64,000 nt of DNA from Thalassovita mediterranea. Its GTDB lineage: Bacteria > Pseudomonadota > Alphaproteobacteria > Rhodobacterales > Rhodobacteraceae. The notes beneath the pieces were generated by a model. It saw only the letters and a list, made by a program, of their open reading frames with translations, did not search any database and had not been told where the DNA came from. The stretch spans positions 96,382 to 160,381 of the forward strand of contig NZ_CYSF01000003.1 of assembly GCF_001458435.1 (NCBI RefSeq). The letters run 5' to 3'. Shown one piece after another: positions 28,665-37,071 of this stretch (within the stretch, counting starts at the first letter, position 1; every line of letters starts with the position of its first letter). Both the position numbers and the translations under genes were made by a program.

Positions 28665-28808
28665 TGACGATCTTCCCTCATAAAAATGCGACCCCAAAAT
28701 TGGATCGCAGTAGTAGCGCCACATACTTTCGTCGGCAATTAACTTACTTTTGATACTAAATTGAGGCAAGAAAAAGGAAGCCGCAGCGTCTGAGCGGCCA
28801 GCGGACAA

Positions 28809-28839
28809 AGAAAAGGCCGGGGAAATCCCCGGCCTTTTT
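28809..28839 (-). terminator. bidirectional terminator at the end of the formate dehydrogenase operon
   Basis: A perfect stem AAAAGGCCGGGGA / TCCCCGGCCTTTT with a three-base loop, T runs on both strands, 25 bases after the alpha-subunit stop. Confidence 0.85.
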
Positions 28840-28864
28840 GTCATTCACCAAAACTGCGGCTGCG

Positions 28865-31642
28865 TTATTCAGCGGCGATCTTTTGCACCGCTTCGACCCG
28901 CACAGCGGAGAATTTGAACTCCGGGATCTTGCCGTAGGGGTCCAGCGCGGGGTTGGTCAGGATGTTTGCCGCTGCCTCAACATAGGCGAAGGGCACGAAC
29001 ACCATATCCTCTGCCACCGCGCGGTCGGCACGGGCCATGATCTCGATCGAGCCACGGCGCGTGCTGAGGCGCACCATATCCCCCGGCTGCACGCCAAGGC
29101 GGCGCAGGGTTTTGGGGTGCAGCGAACAGTTCGCTTCGGGTTCGACCGCGTCCAGAACCTTGGACCGGCGGGTCATCGACCCGGTGTGCCAGTGTTCCAG
29201 CTGACGACCGGTGGTCATGATCATCGGGTAATCCGCATCCGGCGCCTCATCCGGTGCGATGACAGCCGCGGGGGTAAAGCGCGCGCGCCCACCTGCACGG
29301 GGGAAGCCATCACCGAATACCACAGCCTGACCCGGATCTTCGGGGCTGAGCGACGGGTAGGTCACGGTTTCGGTTTTCAGACGCTCCCAGGTGATGTTGT
29401 TCAGCGACTTCATCACCTTCTTCATCTCGCCAAACACCTGCGACACGTCGGTGTAGCCCCAATCGAGGCCCAGACGCTGCGCCAGTTCAACGGTGATCGC
29501 CCAATCCTCGCGCGCTTCACCCGGCGGGGTGACGGCAGGACGAACGCGCTGAACCTGACGGTTGGTGTTCGACACCGTGCCGTTCTTCTCATAGAGCGCC
29601 GAGGCAGGCAGGATCACATCGGCAAAACACGCGGTTTCGGTCAGGAAGATGTCCTGCACCACCAGATGTTCCAGCTTGGCAAAGGCTTCGCGCGCGTGTT
29701 CGGCATCAGGGTCCGACATCGCCGGGTTTTCACCCAGGATATACATCCCCTTCACGTTGCCCGCGTAGGCCTGATCGACAATCTCGGTCACGGTCAGACC
29801 GCGTTTGTTCGACCAATCTTCATCCCGGCCCCAGACACCAAAGATGTCTTCGCGGACCGCGTCATCTTCGACCGAACGGTAATCCGGCACAAACATCGGG
29901 ATCAGGCCCGCGTCAGACGCGCCCTGTACGTTGTTCTGACCACGCAGCGGGTGCAGACCGGTGCCCGGACGACCCACCTGACCAGTCATCAGTGCCAGCG
30001 AAATCAGGCAGCGCGAGTTGTCGGTGCCGTGAATGTGCTGGCTGACGCCCATACCCCAGAAGATCATCGCCGATTTTGCACCAGCAAAGGTGCGGGCAAC
30101 GTCGCGGATGACATCGGGCTTGATGCCGCAGATCTCTTCCATCGCTTCGGGGGTGAAGTCTTTCAGGTGCTCTTTTTCAGCGTCCCAGTTTTCAGTGTAA
30201 GCGTCGATGTACTGCTGATCATACAGCCCCTCTTCGACGATCACGTTACAGATCGCGTTCAGCATGCTGACGTCCGCCCCGGGGCGGAATTGCAGCGTCT
30301 GATAGGCAAAGCGCTTGAGGCCCTGCGCGCGCGGATCCATCACGATCAACTTGCCGCCGCGTTTGGTGAACTGCTTGAAGTAGGTCGCCGCAACCGGGTG
30401 GTTTTCCAGCGGGTTACAGCCAATAACGATCGCCACATCGGCGTTTTCAATCTCGTTAAAGGTCGCGGTTACCGCGCCGGAACCCACGTTTTCGATCAGC
30501 GCCGCAACCGAAGATGCGTGGCACAGACGGGTGCAGTGGTCGACGTTGTTGTGCTTGAAGCCCTGACGGATCAGCTTCTGGAACAGATACGCCTCTTCGT
30601 TGGTGCACTTGGCCGAGCCAAAGCCCGCAACCGAGGCACCACCGTGCGCCTGACGCAGTTTGGACAGACCGCCCGCAGCCTTTTCCATCGCCTCTTCCCA
30701 CGTTGCTTCGCGGAAGTGGGTCATCAGGTTGCCGGGATCGACGTTCAGACCCTTGGCCGGTGCGTCGTCGCGACGGATCAGCGGTTTGGTCAGGCGGTGT
30801 TCATGGTGGATGTAGTCAAAGCCAAAGCGACCTTTCACACATAGACGGCCTTCGTTTGCGGGGCCGTTGATGCCCTCAACATACTTGACCTTGCCGTCTT
30901 TCACCTTAAGCGAGACCTTACAGCCCACACCACAGAAGGGGCAGACACTTTCGGTTTCGCTGTCGAAATCGGCGCTGTCGCCCTGCTGGTTTTCGTCCAC
31001 AACCGACGACGGCATCAACGCGCCGGTGGGGCAGGCCTGAACACATTCGCCACAGGCCACACAGGAACTGTCGCCCATCGGGTCAGCGAAGTCGAAGGTG
31101 GGATAGGCGTCATGGCCACGGCCAGACATGCCGATCACGTCGTTCACCTGAACCTCACGGCATGCGCGGACACACAGACCACACTGGATGCAGGCATCAA
31201 GGTTGACGCTCATCGCAACGTGGCTGTCATCCAGCAGCGGAATGCGGCCGTCTTCCAGTTTGGGGAAGCGGCTGGTGTCGATGCCGGTGGCATCCGCCAT
31301 GTCCCACAGGTGCGAGGATTTATCGTGCGCTTCTTCACGCGTGGGCTGGTCGGTGACCAGCATCTCTACCACCATTTTACGGGCGGTTTCGGCGCGATTT
31401 GAATTGGTGGTGACAACCATGCCTTCGGCAGGTTCACGGATACAAGAGGCCGCCAGCGTGCGCTCGCCCTCAATCTCGACCATACAGGCGCGGCAGTTGC
31501 CGTCGGGGCGATAGCCCGGCTGCGGCTTGTGGCACAGGTGCGGGATTTTCAGCCCACGGCCATTAGCCACTTCCCAAATGGTCATACCGCGATCTGCGGT
31601 GACTTCTTCCCCGTCGAGGGTGAATGTGATTTGGTCGCTCAT
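28865..31642 (-). CDS. fdhF: NAD-linked formate dehydrogenase alpha subunit
   Basis: A 925-residue cytoplasmic molybdo- or tungsto-enzyme. The N-terminal [2Fe-2S] ferredoxin domain has Cys37, 50, 53, 67. Two [4Fe-4S] clusters follow (CIQCGLCVRAC at 151-161, CVACGECVQACPTG at 194-204), then the bis-MGD domain with its own cluster (CPFCGVGCKV at 234, LCVKG at 268). The metal-binding Cys374-His375 in TRLCHASSV is Cys, not selenocysteine. The C terminus has the molybdopterin dinucleotide-binding domain (LHPKTLRRLGVQPGDMVRLS). It oxidises formate to CO2 and passes electrons to NAD via the beta subunit, whose gene ends three bases upstream. Mo versus W cannot be told. Confidence 0.95.
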   Translation of the reverse strand: MSDQITFTLDGEEVTADRGMTIWEVANGRGLKIPHLCHKPQPGYRPDGNCRACMVEIEGERTLAASCIREPAEGMVVTTNSNRAETARKMVVEMLVTDQPTREEAHDKSSHLWDMADATGIDTSRFPKLEDGRIPLLDDSHVAMSVNLDACIQCGLCVRACREVQVNDVIGMSGRGHDAYPTFDFADPMGDSSCVACGECVQACPTGALMPSSVVDENQQGDSADFDSETESVCPFCGVGCKVSLKVKDGKVKYVEGINGPANEGRLCVKGRFGFDYIHHEHRLTKPLIRRDDAPAKGLNVDPGNLMTHFREATWEEAMEKAAGGLSKLRQAHGGASVAGFGSAKCTNEEAYLFQKLIRQGFKHNNVDHCTRLCHASSVAALIENVGSGAVTATFNEIENADVAIVIGCNPLENHPVAATYFKQFTKRGGKLIVMDPRAQGLKRFAYQTLQFRPGADVSMLNAICNVIVEEGLYDQQYIDAYTENWDAEKEHLKDFTPEAMEEICGIKPDVIRDVARTFAGAKSAMIFWGMGVSQHIHGTDNSRCLISLALMTGQVGRPGTGLHPLRGQNNVQGASDAGLIPMFVPDYRSVEDDAVREDIFGVWGRDEDWSNKRGLTVTEIVDQAYAGNVKGMYILGENPAMSDPDAEHAREAFAKLEHLVVQDIFLTETACFADVILPASALYEKNGTVSNTNRQVQRVRPAVTPPGEAREDWAITVELAQRLGLDWGYTDVSQVFGEMKKVMKSLNNITWERLKTETVTYPSLSPEDPGQAVVFGDGFPRAGGRARFTPAAVIAPDEAPDADYPMIMTTGRQLEHWHTGSMTRRSKVLDAVEPEANCSLHPKTLRRLGVQPGDMVRLSTRRGSIEIMARADRAVAEDMVFVPFAYVEAAANILTNPALDPYGKIPEFKFSAVRVEAVQKIAAE

Positions 31643-31645
31643 CCC

Positions 31646-33328
31646 TCAGACCTCATCTGCAAAGTGTTTCATGGTCAAACGGATCGGGTTCGGCGCGGCC
31701 TGACCCAGACCACAGATCGACGCGTCGCCCATGGTGGTGCACAGCTCTTCCAGCAGGGATTGATCCCAGCGGTCGGCCTGCATCAGCTTCACTGCTTTTT
31801 CACAGCCAACGCGGCAGGGCGTGCACTGACCGCAGCTTTCATCCTCGAAGAAGCGCAGCATGTTCAACGCCGCTTCACGGGCGCTGTCTGCCTCAGAGAG
31901 GACAACAACAGCAGCGGAACCGATAAAGGTGCCATGCGGTTGCAGCGTGTCAAAGTCCAGCGGAATATCATTCATGCTGGCTGGCAACAGACCGGAGGAC
32001 GGGCCACCCGGCTGATAGGCCTTGAACACATGACCGTCTGCCATGCCACCGCAGGCCGCGATCAAGTCGTCGATGGTGGAGCCCGCAGGCAGCAGATGCA
32101 CGCCGGGGTTCTTCACGCGGCCAGAGACGGAGTAAGAGCGCAGGCCCTTACGACCGTTTTTCTCCACGCTGTTCATCACCTCTGGGCCTTCGCGGCAGAT
32201 TTTGGCCACCCAGTAGAGGGTTTCAACGTTATGCACCAAGGTCGGCGCGCCAAAGATACCCACCTGCGCCACAAACGGCGGGCGGTGACGCGGGATGCCG
32301 CGCTTGCCCTCGATGCTTTCAATCATCGCGCTTTCTTCGCCGCAGATGTAGGCCCCTGCCCCGCGACGCAGGTCGATGTAGCCCGGTTCCACGATGCCAG
32401 CGGTTTCCAGTTCTGCAATTTCACGACGCAGGATTTCCAGCACGGCAGGATATTCATCACGCATGTAGATGAAGGCTTTCTCTGCCTCAACCGCCCAAGC
32501 GGCGATCAGCATGCCCTCAAGGAACAGATGCGGCGTGCGCTCAAGGTAGTAGCGATCCTTGAAGGTGCCCGGTTCGCCTTCGTCCCCGTTGACGGCCAGA
32601 TAACGCGGACCTTCGTTGGCACGCACAAAGCCCCATTTGCGACCCGACGGGAAGCCAGCGCCGCCCAGACCACGCAGGCCGGACGACAATACAGTTTCCT
32701 GCACCTCTTCCCAATTGCCGGTTTCGCGCAGCTGCTTCAGCGTGGCGTAGCCGCCATCCGCCTGATAGGCCGCCATGTCCTGATAATCGGGAATATCCGC
32801 ATGGGTATGGTTCGCCGCAATCGCCGCCTGCACCTTTTCAGGGGTGGCGTTGTCGATGTGGTGGTGACCCAGCTCCAGAACCGGCGCGGTGTCGCAACGG
32901 CCCATGCAGGGCGCGCGCAGAACGCGGACTTCGGACGGGTCCAGACCGTCTTCCAGTGCTTGTTTCAGTTGCTGGGCACCGGCCATTTCACACGACAGGC
33001 TGTCGCACACACGGATGGTCAGCGCGGGCGGCGGAGTTTCGCCCTCTTTCACCACGTCGAAATGCGCGTAGAAGGTTGCAACCTCATAGATCTCGGACAT
33101 GGCGAGGCGCATTTCCTCTGCCAGCGCACGCATATGCGCCGCGCTCAGATGGCCGTATTCGTCCTGGATGAGGTGCAGAAACTCGATCAGCAGATCGCGA
33201 TTGCGGGGGCGGTCCCCCAAAAGGGCGAGAACCTCGCCATGGGCTTTATCATCCAACTGGCGGCCTTTGGTCGTGTGACGACCTTTGCCTTTGCCGGATT
33301 TCCAGATGCCCGCGTCATCCAACGACAT
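31646..33328 (-). CDS. formate dehydrogenase beta subunit, NuoE-NuoF fusion
   Basis: A 560-residue diaphorase subunit from MSLDDAGIWKSGKG; GGGAGGTCACAAC before the ATG at 33328 fixes the start. Residues 30-165 are NuoE-like with [2Fe-2S] cysteines in VCDSLSCEMAG and RAPCMGRCDTAP. The remainder is NuoF-like: GLRGLGGAGFPSGRKWGF and GDEGEPGTFKDRYYLE (NADH and FMN), GAGAYICGEESAMIESIEG, and [4Fe-4S] CGQCTPCRVGCEKAV. It reduces NAD with electrons from the alpha subunit. The same fusion is known for the two-subunit FDH1 of methylotrophs, unlike FdsGBA enzymes where gamma and beta are separate. Confidence 0.93.
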   Translation of the reverse strand: MSLDDAGIWKSGKGKGRHTTKGRQLDDKAHGEVLALLGDRPRNRDLLIEFLHLIQDEYGHLSAAHMRALAEEMRLAMSEIYEVATFYAHFDVVKEGETPPPALTIRVCDSLSCEMAGAQQLKQALEDGLDPSEVRVLRAPCMGRCDTAPVLELGHHHIDNATPEKVQAAIAANHTHADIPDYQDMAAYQADGGYATLKQLRETGNWEEVQETVLSSGLRGLGGAGFPSGRKWGFVRANEGPRYLAVNGDEGEPGTFKDRYYLERTPHLFLEGMLIAAWAVEAEKAFIYMRDEYPAVLEILRREIAELETAGIVEPGYIDLRRGAGAYICGEESAMIESIEGKRGIPRHRPPFVAQVGIFGAPTLVHNVETLYWVAKICREGPEVMNSVEKNGRKGLRSYSVSGRVKNPGVHLLPAGSTIDDLIAACGGMADGHVFKAYQPGGPSSGLLPASMNDIPLDFDTLQPHGTFIGSAAVVVLSEADSAREAALNMLRFFEDESCGQCTPCRVGCEKAVKLMQADRWDQSLLEELCTTMGDASICGLGQAAPNPIRLTMKHFADEV

Positions 33329-33641
33329 GTTGTGACCTCCCGTCCGCACTTGCGTGTGTGTATTTTGCTGGTTGCAACGTAGATATTTGCATTAGCCTAC
33401 CATACCCGACGCAGGGTCAGATTACGGTTTACGCCATTCTGCTGCCTAAATGCGCCACCCACGCGCCCTTGCACCGCTCAGTCACGACCCAAAGACGCCG
33501 GATTACGGCGCGTAGCCAAATTGGCAAAATCCTCCCAATTTATCCGACAAAAACAGATGGTTATCTATTTTCGGCACAGCATTATGCGCAAACAAAAAGG
33601 CGACCCAAAGGGCCGCCTTCGAAATGCTGCTATAGGATGAT
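33329..33641 (-). promoter_or_regulatory. 313-bp upstream region of the formate dehydrogenase operon
   Basis: No gene is supported. The left part carries the 5' leader and an 8-bp palindrome GTTGCAAC at about 33371-33378; the right end holds the speB terminator (33596-33622). The middle is AT-richer than its surroundings. No regulator gene for the operon is adjacent. Confidence 0.4.
33596..33622 (-). terminator. terminator of speB
   Basis: On the minus strand GAAGGCGGCC, short loop and GGTCGCCTTTTTG form a stem with a T run 20 bases after the stop. It closely resembles the fumC terminator. Confidence 0.82.
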
Positions 33642-34496
33642 TTAGGCGCCGCAGGCCGCCATCAAACGGTAGGTGATCTGTGCCGCGGTAAAGTCCCAGG
33701 CTGCATCGCCATTGGGCGCCAGTTCCACCACATCCAGACCAACACAACGGCGCCCTTTCAGAGCATTTTCAACAAGATGCAGCGCCTGATAGAACTGCAA
33801 GCCACCGGGCACAGGCGTGCCGGTCGCGGGCATCTGGCTAGGGTCCAGGCCATCTACGTCAAAGCTAACGTAAACGAGTTCGGGGAAATCCTCTGGCAGA
33901 TCGACAGCGTGGATGTTGCCTGTCACCAGTTCCTCAGCATCGACGAAGAAAACATTGTTTTGAACACGGCTCTCTGCCTCTTGCGGGCACAGGGCACGCA
34001 CGCCGAACTGCGCCAGACGCACGCCCTCTTCGGCCAACAGATGCATCACAGAGGCATGCGAATGCTTTTCGCCCTGATAGGCAATGCGCAGATCTGCGTG
34101 GGCGTCGATTTGCACAATCCCAATCGGCTGGCCCAGCGCACGGGCCACGCCCATCACCGCCCCGTAGCTGAGCGAATGTTCCCCACCCAGCGTGACCGGC
34201 AGCTTGCCTGCCTTCACCACGCCCTCGGTGGTGGCAGCGATACGCTCCATCACCTCTGGCAGTGGGCCGTCGCAATCCACAGACGGCAGCGTATGGATGC
34301 CCTGCGCACAGGGTTCCCAGCCCGCACACAGGCGTTCCAATTCGTCAGATGCCTCAAGGATCGCGGCGGGCCCACCCACGGTGCCAGAACCATACGATAC
34401 CGTACGTTCCAGTGGCACCGGGATCACATGAAACCGCGCATCCGCGCCGCGTTCATCGCCACTCAACTCACTGTCGAGGAAGGTAGAGGTGCTCAT
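33642..34496 (-). CDS. speB: agmatinase
   Basis: A 284-residue binuclear-manganese ureohydrolase. The metal ligands lie in TLGGEHSLSYG, VQIDAHADLRIAY and SFDVDGLDPSQMPATGTPVPGG; the last block is the family signature. With arginine decarboxylase encoded three genes upstream in the same cluster, agmatine to putrescine plus urea is the natural reaction. It begins three bases after the nspC stop. Confidence 0.93.
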   Translation of the reverse strand: MSTSTFLDSELSGDERGADARFHVIPVPLERTVSYGSGTVGGPAAILEASDELERLCAGWEPCAQGIHTLPSVDCDGPLPEVMERIAATTEGVVKAGKLPVTLGGEHSLSYGAVMGVARALGQPIGIVQIDAHADLRIAYQGEKHSHASVMHLLAEEGVRLAQFGVRALCPQEAESRVQNNVFFVDAEELVTGNIHAVDLPEDFPELVYVSFDVDGLDPSQMPATGTPVPGGLQFYQALHLVENALKGRRCVGLDVVELAPNGDAAWDFTAAQITYRLMAACGA

Positions 34497-34499
34497 CGC

Positions 34500-35669
34500 T
34501 TAGGACAGCCTTTCCTTAAAGTCGTCATAGGTAAATTCACGGATCATTTTCAGATCATCGGTGTCGCTGTTCCACAAGGCTATGGCAGGTAACGGTACAC
34601 CGTTGAAGGTGTTGGTTTTCACCATCGAGTAATGCGCCTGATCAAGAAAGGCGAAGCGTTGCCCGACCTGCGGGGCGTCGGCCCAAACGTAGTCACCGAT
34701 CACATCCCCCGCCAGACAGGACTGCCCGCCAAAACGATAGCGCGCGCCCTCTGCCGCCTCATTCAGCATGGCGGGACGATAGGGTGCCTCGATCACATCG
34801 GGCATGTGGCAGGTGGCCGAAATGTCAGTGATCGCCAGGTTCATGCTGTTGTGGTGCAGGTCCAGAACCTCACCCACCAGAATGCCCGCATCCAGCGCCA
34901 CTGCTTCACCGGGTTCCAAATAGACATCAACACCATAGGTCGCGCGAATATCCTGAATGAAATGTACCAGCCCGTCACGATCATAGTCACCACGGGTGAT
35001 ATGGTGTCCACCGCCGAAGTTGATCCATTTGATCTGTCCCAGATAGGGGCGCAGCTGTTCTTCAACTGCAGACCACGTGCGTTCCAGCGGCTCAAACCCC
35101 TGTTCGCACAGGGTGTGCATGTGAATGCCATGCACACCTTCCAGCGCTTCTGGCGTCAGCTGCGACACGGGCGTGCCCAGACGCGATCCCGGCGCGCAGG
35201 GATCATATTTGGCAATCTCGCCCTCGGAATGTTCAGGATTGACCCGCAAACCGATTTGCACACCTGCCGCCTGTGCGTCCGCCAGAAAGCGATCTTTCTG
35301 TGCGGGCGTGTTGAAGATCACATGGTCGGACAGATCAAGGATGTCCGCCATATCCTGCGCTTTGTAGGCGGCGCAGTAGCTGGTGACCTCTCCGCCGTAT
35401 TCTTCGCGGCCAAGGCGTGCTTCGAACAGGCCACTGGCACAGGTGCCCGACAGATAGCGCGACACCAAAGGCGCCAGAGAGAACATGGAAAACGCCTTCA
35501 ATGCCAACAGGATACGCGCACCCGAGCGGTGGGAAACATCCTGAAGGACACGCAAATTGCGTTCAATCGCCGCTTCATCCACGACAAAACACGGGGTTGG
35601 CACCCGGTTTAGGTCAAATCGTTGAAACGCACCGGCATCGCCGGCTTGGGTGGTCATGATTTCGGTCAT
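34500..35669 (-). CDS. nspC: carboxynorspermidine decarboxylase
   Basis: A PLP-dependent fold III decarboxylase of about 389 residues. PTPCFVVDEAAIERNLRVLQ starts the barrel; the PLP lysine is in ARILLALKAFSMFSLAPLV. GIHMHTLCEQGFEPLERTW and WINFGGGHHITRGDYD follow, with the substrate-site Cys/Asp loop FGGQSCLAGDVIGDYVW. In bacteria it decarboxylates carboxyspermidine or carboxynorspermidine to the free triamine. It is placed between the carboxynorspermidine-synthase-like gene and speB. The start at 35669 is chosen; ATG 35657 is possible. Confidence 0.92.
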   Translation of the reverse strand: MTEIMTTQAGDAGAFQRFDLNRVPTPCFVVDEAAIERNLRVLQDVSHRSGARILLALKAFSMFSLAPLVSRYLSGTCASGLFEARLGREEYGGEVTSYCAAYKAQDMADILDLSDHVIFNTPAQKDRFLADAQAAGVQIGLRVNPEHSEGEIAKYDPCAPGSRLGTPVSQLTPEALEGVHGIHMHTLCEQGFEPLERTWSAVEEQLRPYLGQIKWINFGGGHHITRGDYDRDGLVHFIQDIRATYGVDVYLEPGEAVALDAGILVGEVLDLHHNSMNLAITDISATCHMPDVIEAPYRPAMLNEAAEGARYRFGGQSCLAGDVIGDYVWADAPQVGQRFAFLDQAHYSMVKTNTFNGVPLPAIALWNSDTDDLKMIREFTYDDFKERLS

Positions 35670-35825
35670 TGTCAAAGGTCCGAAAAGGCGCCGGCGCACC
35701 GGCAGCAGGTGAGTGTTAGGGGAAGACGCGCCGACATCACCAGATTGGCGATGCAGGGGGGACGGCGGTCTGTTCCGCCCACAAAAACACGTGGGCGAAA
35801 CGATGGTTAATTGGGGCGACCCAAG

Positions 35826-37037
35826 TCAGAAGTCAACAGGCCCATCCAGTTCATGCACCTGCCACGGCAGGCCATGTTCGTTGAGCATATCCATGAAGTT
35901 GTCGGGATCGAGCTGCTCCATGTTCCACACGCCCGGCTGGACCCAATTGCCCTTCAACACCTGCGCCGCACCGATCATTGCGGGCACGCCGGTGGTGTAG
36001 GACACGGCCTGCGATCCAACCTCGGCATAGCACTCTTCGTGGTCGCAGATGTTGTAGATGTAATAGGTCTTTTCACCCGAACCATCTTTGGCCTGACCTG
36101 TAGCGATATCGCCGATGCAGGCCTTGCCCTTAGTTTCCGCACCCAGATCACCGGGATCGGGCAGCAGGGTTTTCAGGAACTGGATCGGGATGATTTCCTG
36201 ACCATCATGCACCACCGGATCAATGCGGGTCATGCCGACGTTTTCCAGCACTTTGGCGTGCATGATGTAGGCATCACCAAAGGTCATCCAGAAACGGGCG
36301 CGCTCAATCTCGGGGAAGTGGGTCGACAGGCTCTCCAGTTCCTCGTGATACATCAGGTACATGTTCTTGTTGCCGATGGCGGGGAAGTCGAACTCGACCT
36401 TGGTGGTCATCGCCGGGCTGGTTTTCCATTCGCCGCCTTCCCAATGACGCACCTCTGCCAGCACTTCGCGCAGGTTGATCTCTGGGTTGAAGTTGGTGGC
36501 AAATTCCTGATCATTCGACCCGCCGTTGGCGTCCAGAATGTCGATCTGGCGAATGGTGTCCAGCTTGTGCTTTTTCAGCCAAGTCGCAAACACCGAGGTC
36601 ACACCCGGATCAAAGCCAGAGCCGAGGATCGCGGTCAGGCCGGCCTCTTTGAACTTGTCCTGATAGGCCCACTGCCAGTGGTATTCAAACTTGGCCACAT
36701 CCTCGGGCTCATAGTTTGCGGTGTCGAGGTAGTGGCACCCCGCCTCAAGGCAGGCATCCATCAGCACGAGGTCTTGATAGGGCAGCGCCAGGTTCACCAG
36801 AATTTCGGCGCCGGTTTCCTTGATCAGCGCAACAGTGTCGGCAACCTTATAGGCGTCGAGCGCGGCGGTCTTGATCTCTACGCCGGTGCGTTCCTTGACG
36901 CTGGCGGCGATGGCATCGCATTTGGATTTGGTGCGGCTGGCCAGCGTGATATCGGTAAAAATATCCGCATTCATTGCCATTTTGTGCACGGCTGCATGGC
37001 TTACGCCGCCGGCCCCTACAACAAGTGTTTTGCCCAT
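35826..37037 (-). CDS. carboxynorspermidine synthase-like (saccharopine dehydrogenase family)
   Basis: 403 residues. The Rossmann start is KTLVVGAGGVSHAAVHKMA; middle blocks DTANYEPEDVAKFEYHW and LGSGFDPGVTSVFATWL belong to the saccharopine dehydrogenase family. By context (speA, nspC, speB around it) it is carboxy(nor)spermidine dehydrogenase: NADPH-dependent condensation of aspartate semialdehyde with putrescine to give carboxyspermidine, which NspC decarboxylates to spermidine. Often annotated lysine-related LYS1; no lysine genes are here. Separated from nspC by 156 bases, including a 7-bp hairpin at 35776-35797. Confidence 0.88.
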   Translation of the reverse strand: MGKTLVVGAGGVSHAAVHKMAMNADIFTDITLASRTKSKCDAIAASVKERTGVEIKTAALDAYKVADTVALIKETGAEILVNLALPYQDLVLMDACLEAGCHYLDTANYEPEDVAKFEYHWQWAYQDKFKEAGLTAILGSGFDPGVTSVFATWLKKHKLDTIRQIDILDANGGSNDQEFATNFNPEINLREVLAEVRHWEGGEWKTSPAMTTKVEFDFPAIGNKNMYLMYHEELESLSTHFPEIERARFWMTFGDAYIMHAKVLENVGMTRIDPVVHDGQEIIPIQFLKTLLPDPGDLGAETKGKACIGDIATGQAKDGSGEKTYYIYNICDHEECYAEVGSQAVSYTTGVPAMIGAAQVLKGNWVQPGVWNMEQLDPDNFMDMLNEHGLPWQVHELDGPVDF

Positions 37038-37071
37038 CAGTCTCTCCTCGAGCGTTTGCCCTCACAGGGGG

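Noticed and set aside
28838..33382. Long plus-strand frames opposite both formate dehydrogenase genes
   Set aside because: His/Arg/Gln-rich products typical of the antisense frame of high-GC genes; the minus-strand genes have complete cofactor motifs.
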